From JBHHZI01 sp046757965 (GTDB lineage Bacteria; Acidobacteriota; Polarisedimenticolia; SMYD01): a stretch of 9,337 nucleotides of DNA. The notes below the pieces were generated by a model. It had not been told where the DNA came from. It made no database searches and was given only the letters and a program-made list of their open reading frames with translations. Shown one piece after another: positions 6,401-9,337 of this stretch. Position 1 is the first letter of the stretch, and the number at the start of each line of letters is the position of its first letter. The position numbers and the translations under genes were made by a program. The DNA is taken from contig JBHHZI010000127.1 in the NCBI GenBank assembly GCA_046757965.1, positions 1 through 9,337 of the forward strand. Reading direction: 5' to 3'.

Positions 6401-8518
6401 TGCCGCCGCGCCCAGCGCATGGCGGTCGTGCGCCGCCGCCGCCGCGCGCATGAACATGGCCGCCGCGCTCTCGCTCCGGCCTGCCGCCTCGAGATGGCCG
6501 GCGAGATCGCCGAGACAACGGGCGGGAGTGTCCTCTCCGCGGTCGAGGGAGTCGGCCAGTGCGGCGTGCATGGTCCGGCAGGCGCCGGGATCTCTGGACT
6601 GGAAGTGATGGTACAGGGCATCTCGCACGAACACATGGGTGAATCGGTAGGTCGGTCCGGACTCGTCTCCGTCCAGTTCCGTCAAGAGGTCGACGTGCGC
6701 GAGCCGCTCGAGGGATCTTGCGACCCGCTCCGCGGGTTGCCCGAGAAGGCGACCCAGGCTGGCGGCATCGCGCGCCGTGTACGAGACGGCCAGCCACGCA
6801 AGAATCCGTTTTTCCGGCCCTGGAAGTCGCTCGATTCTCTCCAGAGCCGCATCGCCGAGATTGCCCGCCAGCCGCTGTCGGCCGGCCAGGTCCGGGTGCA
6901 GACGCCACTCCCCGTCGGCATCCTGTTCGATGGCCCCGGACTGGCGGTAGGCGAGCAACATCTCGGCGACGAGGAGAGGGTTGCCCCCGGCGCGCTGCAC
7001 CACGAACGTGAGCAGACCGGTATCGGGGGCGGCCCCGCCGAGAAGAGCGGCAACGAGATCCCCTGCGGCGTCTGCGTCCAGGGGCGCCAGCACCAGGGAG
7101 ACGACGTCCGACTGGTGTTCGATCTCCTCGACGATGCCCGCGAGTTGACGGGACGGTGAATCGAGACGCGCCGTGAGCGTGAGGACCACGGCGTCGTCCT
7201 GCAGGGAACGGGTCAGGTACAGCAGGATATCGAGGAGGTCGGGCCCGGCGAGGTGGAGATCCTCGAACACCAGAACCAGCGGCAGGGTCCCGGTGGCGGT
7301 GCCGATCCACTCTGCCATGGCATCGAGAAGTTCGTCCTGCCCGCGCGTCGAGGGAACAGCACCTGCTCCATTCTCGACGATGGGAGCCAGCGCGTCGGGC
7401 ATGGCGATCGATGTGAGCGCGGCCAGATCGCGCAACAGCGGTCCCAGAGCGTGGAACGGGTCGTCGTCAGGAGTACACCGGGCAACCAGCACGGTCAGTC
7501 CCGCCATCTGGGCCCGGATGCGGAGTTCCTCGACGAGGCGGCTCTTGCCGATCCCCTCCGGGCCGGTGATGAACAGTCGGCTTCCGTGCCGCTCGCCGAG
7601 CAGGCCGGCCAGCGTGGTGTCGATCTGGTTCAGCTCGTCATCACGCCCGTGCAGGGGCACGTGCAGGAGGATGTGCTCCCCGGTGGCCTGGCTGTCGGCC
7701 GGAAACGAGCTGCCGACGAGATCGTTGATCGAACGCACCACCGCCGCGCCGGAAACAGGTCGGTCAGCCGGGTCCTTGGCCAGCAGTCGTTTCAGGAGCA
7801 GTGCCAGACCTGGAGGCAGCCGGGCGACCATCTCGTTCGGGAAGGTCGGCTCGCGGTTCAGGTGGCCGGCGATGACCTCCTCGGGCCGTGACCCGTCGAA
7901 CGGCGGATGGCCGGCGGCGACCTCGTAGAGCGTCACGCCCAGGGCGTAGAGGTCCGACGCGTGGCCCGGTGGAGATCCCTTCAGGACCTCGGGCGCCGTG
8001 TAGGGCAGCGTGCCCCGCAACTTGCCCGGCGCAGCCAGCATGGCCGACAGACCGAAGTCCGCAATCCGGGGACGAGTTCCGTCCTGATCCATGAGGACGT
8101 TGTCGGGCTTGATGTCGGCGTGGATGAAACCGCGGGCGTGGATGAAGTCCAGTGCATGACAGAGGGGGACGACCACGTCGAGCAGCGCGGCCGGGGTGGA
8201 GAACTGCCAGCCGCACAGGGTCGGGCCGCTGACGAATTCCATGGTGAGGAACCAGCGACCGGTCTCCTGGTCGACGCCCAGGTCGAACACGCTCACCAGG
8301 TTCGGATGACGTAGCCGGGCCAGGGCGTTGAACTCGTTCTGCAGGCGTGTCCGGGCGGATGGCCGGGAGCGCTCGGCGTGGAGCAGCTTCACGGCCACCG
8401 GGCGGCCGTCCCGCAGCAGGTCGGCGGCGCGGTACACGACACCCATCCCGCCCTCGCCGAGAAGCTCGTCCAGCCGGTAGCGGTGATTGAGTGTCCTCGG
8501 GTCCCGGTCCTCGAGCAT
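3452..8518 (-). CDS. Ser/Thr kinase - STAND ATPase - TPR - GAF - sigma54 activator fusion regulator
   Basis: This 1688-residue protein combines signalling and RpoN-dependent transcription. Residues 14-267 form a Ser/Thr kinase domain: GEGGMGVV loop (21-28), K44, E62, catalytic HADIKPDN (133-140), DFG (154-156), APE (175-177). Ala134 replaces the usual Arg before D135, making it a non-RD kinase. Residues 289-640 form an AAA_16/STAND-type ATPase: Walker A GPEGIGKS (319-326), Walker B ending at D420, and GGNPLLVAEM (511-520). Residues 680-1150 are a long TPR array. Residues 1198-1352 are a GAF domain. Residues 1371-1605 are the sigma54-interacting AAA+ domain: Walker A GESGTGKE (1407-1414), GAFTGA (1454-1459) for sigma54 contact, Walker B LFLDEVGD (1475-1482). 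Residues 1650-1686 hold a Fis-type helix-turn-helix. No membrane segment is evident. Other large bacterial regulators pair kinase and AAA/TPR parts (PknK-like), but ending in a complete sigma54 activator is less usual. Start ATG 8518 follows a good promoter and begins 14 residues before the kinase; its leader is A-rich with only a weak Shine-Dalgarno sequence. Targets are unknown. Confidence 0.95.
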   Translation of the reverse strand: MLEDRDPRTLNHRYRLDELLGEGGMGVVYRAADLLRDGRPVAVKLLHAERSRPSARTRLQNEFNALARLRHPNLVSVFDLGVDQETGRWFLTMEFVSGPTLCGWQFSTPAALLDVVVPLCHALDFIHARGFIHADIKPDNVLMDQDGTRPRIADFGLSAMLAAPGKLRGTLPYTAPEVLKGSPPGHASDLYALGVTLYEVAAGHPPFDGSRPEEVIAGHLNREPTFPNEMVARLPPGLALLLKRLLAKDPADRPVSGAAVVRSINDLVGSSFPADSQATGEHILLHVPLHGRDDELNQIDTTLAGLLGERHGSRLFITGPEGIGKSRLVEELRIRAQMAGLTVLVARCTPDDDPFHALGPLLRDLAALTSIAMPDALAPIVENGAGAVPSTRGQDELLDAMAEWIGTATGTLPLVLVFEDLHLAGPDLLDILLYLTRSLQDDAVVLTLTARLDSPSRQLAGIVEEIEHQSDVVSLVLAPLDADAAGDLVAALLGGAAPDTGLLTFVVQRAGGNPLLVAEMLLAYRQSGAIEQDADGEWRLHPDLAGRQRLAGNLGDAALERIERLPGPEKRILAWLAVSYTARDAASLGRLLGQPAERVARSLERLAHVDLLTELDGDESGPTYRFTHVFVRDALYHHFQSRDPGACRTMHAALADSLDRGEDTPARCLGDLAGHLEAAGRSESAAAMFMRAAAAAHDRHALGAAARHYEQAVELLSPGDGRAPHLPRAWEGLADLHRLSGRPLDAAEAYAKALASLPAGGPVSERAELLRKRSNALNYGGRFDAAVEAAVEAREMFEAAGSPAGVADCLNSMGVSCARQGDHAGAERHYRQALEMRRGLDDPARTSGSLANLAMVIFFQGRHQEGRQLLDQALEASRRAGDQPGVARVYNNLGLLATDEGRMDEARAFLEKAETTYRELRAIRLRAECLVNLANLTLATGHYHDAVTSGTGAAHVYRRLGMHAALANAQQITGDAQRECGRVDAAIESHERALANARRSGSAVQEAFCQHALALDHASAGNASAARAILDRAPDRAFTRTDARLVRWADRVRAMTELAEGRHAKALQRLEQLLDSGQDGSDVRERIELLLACARAQMAGGDFTSALTSLQSAGEVMDSSGIVALRWVRLRLRSQCLEATRRPEEARTIRGEAVDALAALAAQLPEEYRTALMNTPAATRLRIDAGGSAHARVAPTRFLDTMYEAIEALISSRDQETVARKVLDLALGVLGAERGLVLLFREPGGAPIVAAARDLDEATTTDAVNYSYRVVETGRVGRSLVASDARNDPALSEFKSISRYGIQSVICVPMRSHQRVLGTVYLDSRVRTIGFDDDDLGFLEALAQHAATALDNIRMMRALQRENLTLRQALMNRYAFGNIVGGSPAMKEVFATLRTVSASSLPVLITGESGTGKELVAHALHYNGPRKDASFLSENCAAFSDTLLESELFGHARGAFTGAAGEKQGLLQEANGGTLFLDEVGDMSPALQSRLTRVLETGEVRPVGATYTVRVDVRIIAATHRNIEQMADEGRFRRDLLFRLNVIPIHLPPLRDRRDDIPLLVSHFLPTLAAEMGRQPPGIEEDALEILTAHDWPGNVRQLRNEISRLLVFGAGDVITADEVRALDATPPAPGPAYEESTGPIIPLKELERRHIIRALQETRGDRTRAAQILRVGRATVFRKIRDYDLDI

Positions 8519-8548
8519 AAGTTTCTTTATTTCAGTCGCTTACGTTGA

Positions 8549-8567
8549 ATGCCCGGAAACCGGACAT
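8549..8567. promoter_or_regulatory. inverted repeat in the regulator leader, candidate operator or mRNA hairpin
   Basis: Arms 8549-8556 (ATGCCCGG) and 8560-8567 (CCGGACAT) pair over eight positions, with one G-T mismatch, around a three-base centre AAA. The repeat lies just downstream of the predicted - strand -10 box and covers the predicted transcription start (about 8566). It could be a binding site at the start point or a hairpin at the very 5' end of the mRNA. No known regulator consensus is recognised. Confidence 0.4.
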
Positions 8568-8568
8568 G

Positions 8569-8583
8569 GTTCATTATATGAAC
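8569..8583. promoter_or_regulatory. perfect dyad overlapping the regulator -10 box, candidate operator
   Basis: GTTCAT-TAT-ATGAAC is a perfect inverted repeat with six-base arms and a three-base centre. Its centre coincides with the TATAAT read on the - strand (8578-8573), so a protein bound here would block the -10 region. No known family's consensus is assigned. It may serve autoregulation or coordinate the divergent regulator and aroB. Confidence 0.4.
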
Positions 8584-8601
8584 AGAACCGGGGTCCGGCA
8601 A
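8573..8601 (-). promoter_or_regulatory. sigma70-type promoter of the kinase/sigma54 regulator
   Basis: Read on the - strand, TTGCCG (8601-8596, 4 of 6 matches to TTGACA) is followed by a 17-base spacer and a perfect TATAAT (8578-8573). Transcription would begin near 8566, giving a leader of about 48 bases to the ATG at 8518. The AT-rich -10 stands out against GC-rich surroundings. It indicates that the sigma54 activator itself is made from a housekeeping-type promoter and not from an RpoN promoter. Confidence 0.65.
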
Positions 8602-8613
8602 TGAGAATTCTCA
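8602..8613. promoter_or_regulatory. perfect 12-base palindrome upstream of the -35, candidate regulatory site
   Basis: TGAGAATTCTCA is a perfect palindrome that starts one base beyond the -35 hexamer of the regulator promoter and about 70 bases upstream of aroB. A 12-base palindrome is expected a couple of times by chance in a window this long, so alone it is weak. Its position in the promoter region beside two other dyads makes it worth recording. No family consensus is recognised. Confidence 0.3.
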
Positions 8614-8685
8614 GTCTGGAACCGCAGAGCGGCACAGATTGAGACCGAGCCGGTCCGGATGCCGGTCACATAGTAGGATGACGGC

Positions 8686-9337
8686 ATGGTGCGTGTGCAC
8701 GACGTCAGGCTGCCGGCCACCGGAGGGTCGTACGCCGTCCAGGTCGGCACCGACCTGACCGGAACGCTGGTCGACCGGCTCCGCACCACCGACGCCTGGC
8801 GCCGGGTCGCCATCGTCGCAGATGAGACGGTCGCCTCGCTGCACGGCGGTCGGCTGCGGGAGGCGCTGCGGGCCACCGGCCGGCCGGTGGAACTGGTCAC
8901 CTTCGCCGCCGGCGAGGCGAGCAAGACGCGGCAGACCAAGGAGCAGCTCGAGGACCGGCTGTTCGGCGCCGGGCTGGGGCGCGATTCCGTTCTCGTGGCG
9001 CTCGGCGGCGGCGTCACCATCGATCTCGCCGGCTTCGTCGCCGCCACCTACATGCGCGGGCTGCCGTTCGTGGCCATCCCGACATCGGTGCTGGCGATGC
9101 TCGACAGCAGTATCGGCGGCAAGACCGGCGTGGATGTGCCCGCCGGCAAGAATCTGGTTGGGGCGTTCCATCGCCCGGACCTGGTGCTCTGCGACCTGCT
9201 CTACCTCGACACCTTGCCGGATGTCGATCTGCGTCACGGCATGGCCGAAGCGATCAAGCATGCGCTCATCCGCTCGGCACCTCATCTTCAGGATCTGGAG
9301 ACCAGCGCCGATGCCGTCCTGGCGCGCAACCGGCCCG
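8686..9337 (+). CDS. aroB: 3-dehydroquinate synthase, 3' end beyond the window
   Basis: The frame is open from ATG 8686 to the window end, giving 217 residues of a protein usually about 350-380 long. AroB converts 3-deoxy-D-arabino-heptulosonate 7-phosphate to 3-dehydroquinate in the shikimate pathway, using NAD+ and a divalent metal. Family motifs seen are the NAD-binding GGGVTIDLAGF (107-117), TYMRG (121-125), PTSVLAMLDSSIGGKTGV (132-149) with the active-site Lys146, GKNLVGAFHRP (154-164), and MAEAIKH (186-192) with the metal ligand Glu188. The remaining His ligands would lie beyond the window. AGGA at 8675-8678 is a reasonable Shine-Dalgarno sequence seven bases before the ATG. Alternatively, TAGGAT at 8674-8679 is placed so that transcription could begin at the ATG itself (leaderless), though no good -35 accompanies it. 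The gene is divergent from the regulator across 167 bases; a functional link between them is not evident. Confidence 0.96.
   Translation, partial: MVRVHDVRLPATGGSYAVQVGTDLTGTLVDRLRTTDAWRRVAIVADETVASLHGGRLREALRATGRPVELVTFAAGEASKTRQTKEQLEDRLFGAGLGRDSVLVALGGGVTIDLAGFVAATYMRGLPFVAIPTSVLAMLDSSIGGKTGVDVPAGKNLVGAFHRPDLVLCDLLYLDTLPDVDLRHGMAEAIKHALIRSAPHLQDLETSADAVLARNRP

Noticed and set aside
4256..7159. Long + strand open frames (4256-5521 and 5687-7159) within the regulator gene
   Set aside because: They are antisense to the TPR, GAF and kinase-regulator coding sequence and have no recognisable domains. The - strand frame has complete, ordered motifs.
8532..8567. Twelve-codon upstream frame on the - strand before the regulator, a possible leader peptide
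   Set aside because: Its ATG falls at about -1 relative to the start predicted from the TATAAT box, so it is probably not transcribed, and it has no ribosome binding site.
8611..9285. - strand open frame opposite aroB
   Set aside because: The + strand carries clear AroB motifs over the whole interval. The - strand frame has no recognisable motif.

Overview
This is a GC-rich bacterial chromosomal window with high coding density and no rRNA, tRNA, CRISPR or recognisable mobile element. It falls into three blocks. (1) Positions 153-2714, + strand: a membrane-sector (Fo) ATP synthase operon in the order atpZ-like, a combined atpI/atpB reading frame, atpE, atpF. (2) Positions 2863-8518, - strand: a 1688-residue sigma54-type regulator carrying an N-terminal Ser/Thr kinase domain. 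Its last codons overlap the start of a DnaQ-like 3'-5' exonuclease gene. (3) Positions 8686-9337, + strand: the first 217 codons of aroB (3-dehydroquinate synthase), cut by the window edge and divergent from the regulator.

The Fo operon carries only the membrane and stalk parts: AtpZ, subunit I, subunit a, subunit c and one subunit b. No delta, alpha, gamma, beta or epsilon gene follows. The strand switches after atpF, so the F1 genes must lie elsewhere. The subunit I and subunit a parts are read as one open frame. A sequence that looks like a signal peptide, with an AxA cleavage site, lies between them. This is the most unusual genic structure in the Fo half.

The regulator joins, in one chain, a Ser/Thr kinase domain (non-RD type), a STAND/AAA_16-type ATPase, a long TPR array, a GAF domain, a sigma54-activating AAA+ domain with intact GAFTGA loop, and a Fis-type helix-turn-helix. 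It has no obvious membrane segment, so it is probably a cytoplasmic integrator that senses through the GAF and TPR parts and activates RpoN promoters. Its own promoter looks sigma70-like: a perfect TATAAT and a 17-base spacer. Three short dyads surround it in the 167-base region shared with aroB.

The organism cannot be named from this window. GC richness, a split ATP synthase locus, a subunit a with a signal-peptide-like leader and the 'HHVSD' motif, and a giant kinase/sigma54 regulator together suggest a Gram-negative lineage. Members of the FCB group or its relatives (for example Gemmatimonadota- or Eisenbacteria-like bacteria) or a deltaproteobacterial/myxobacterial-type genome would fit. 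This is inference only.
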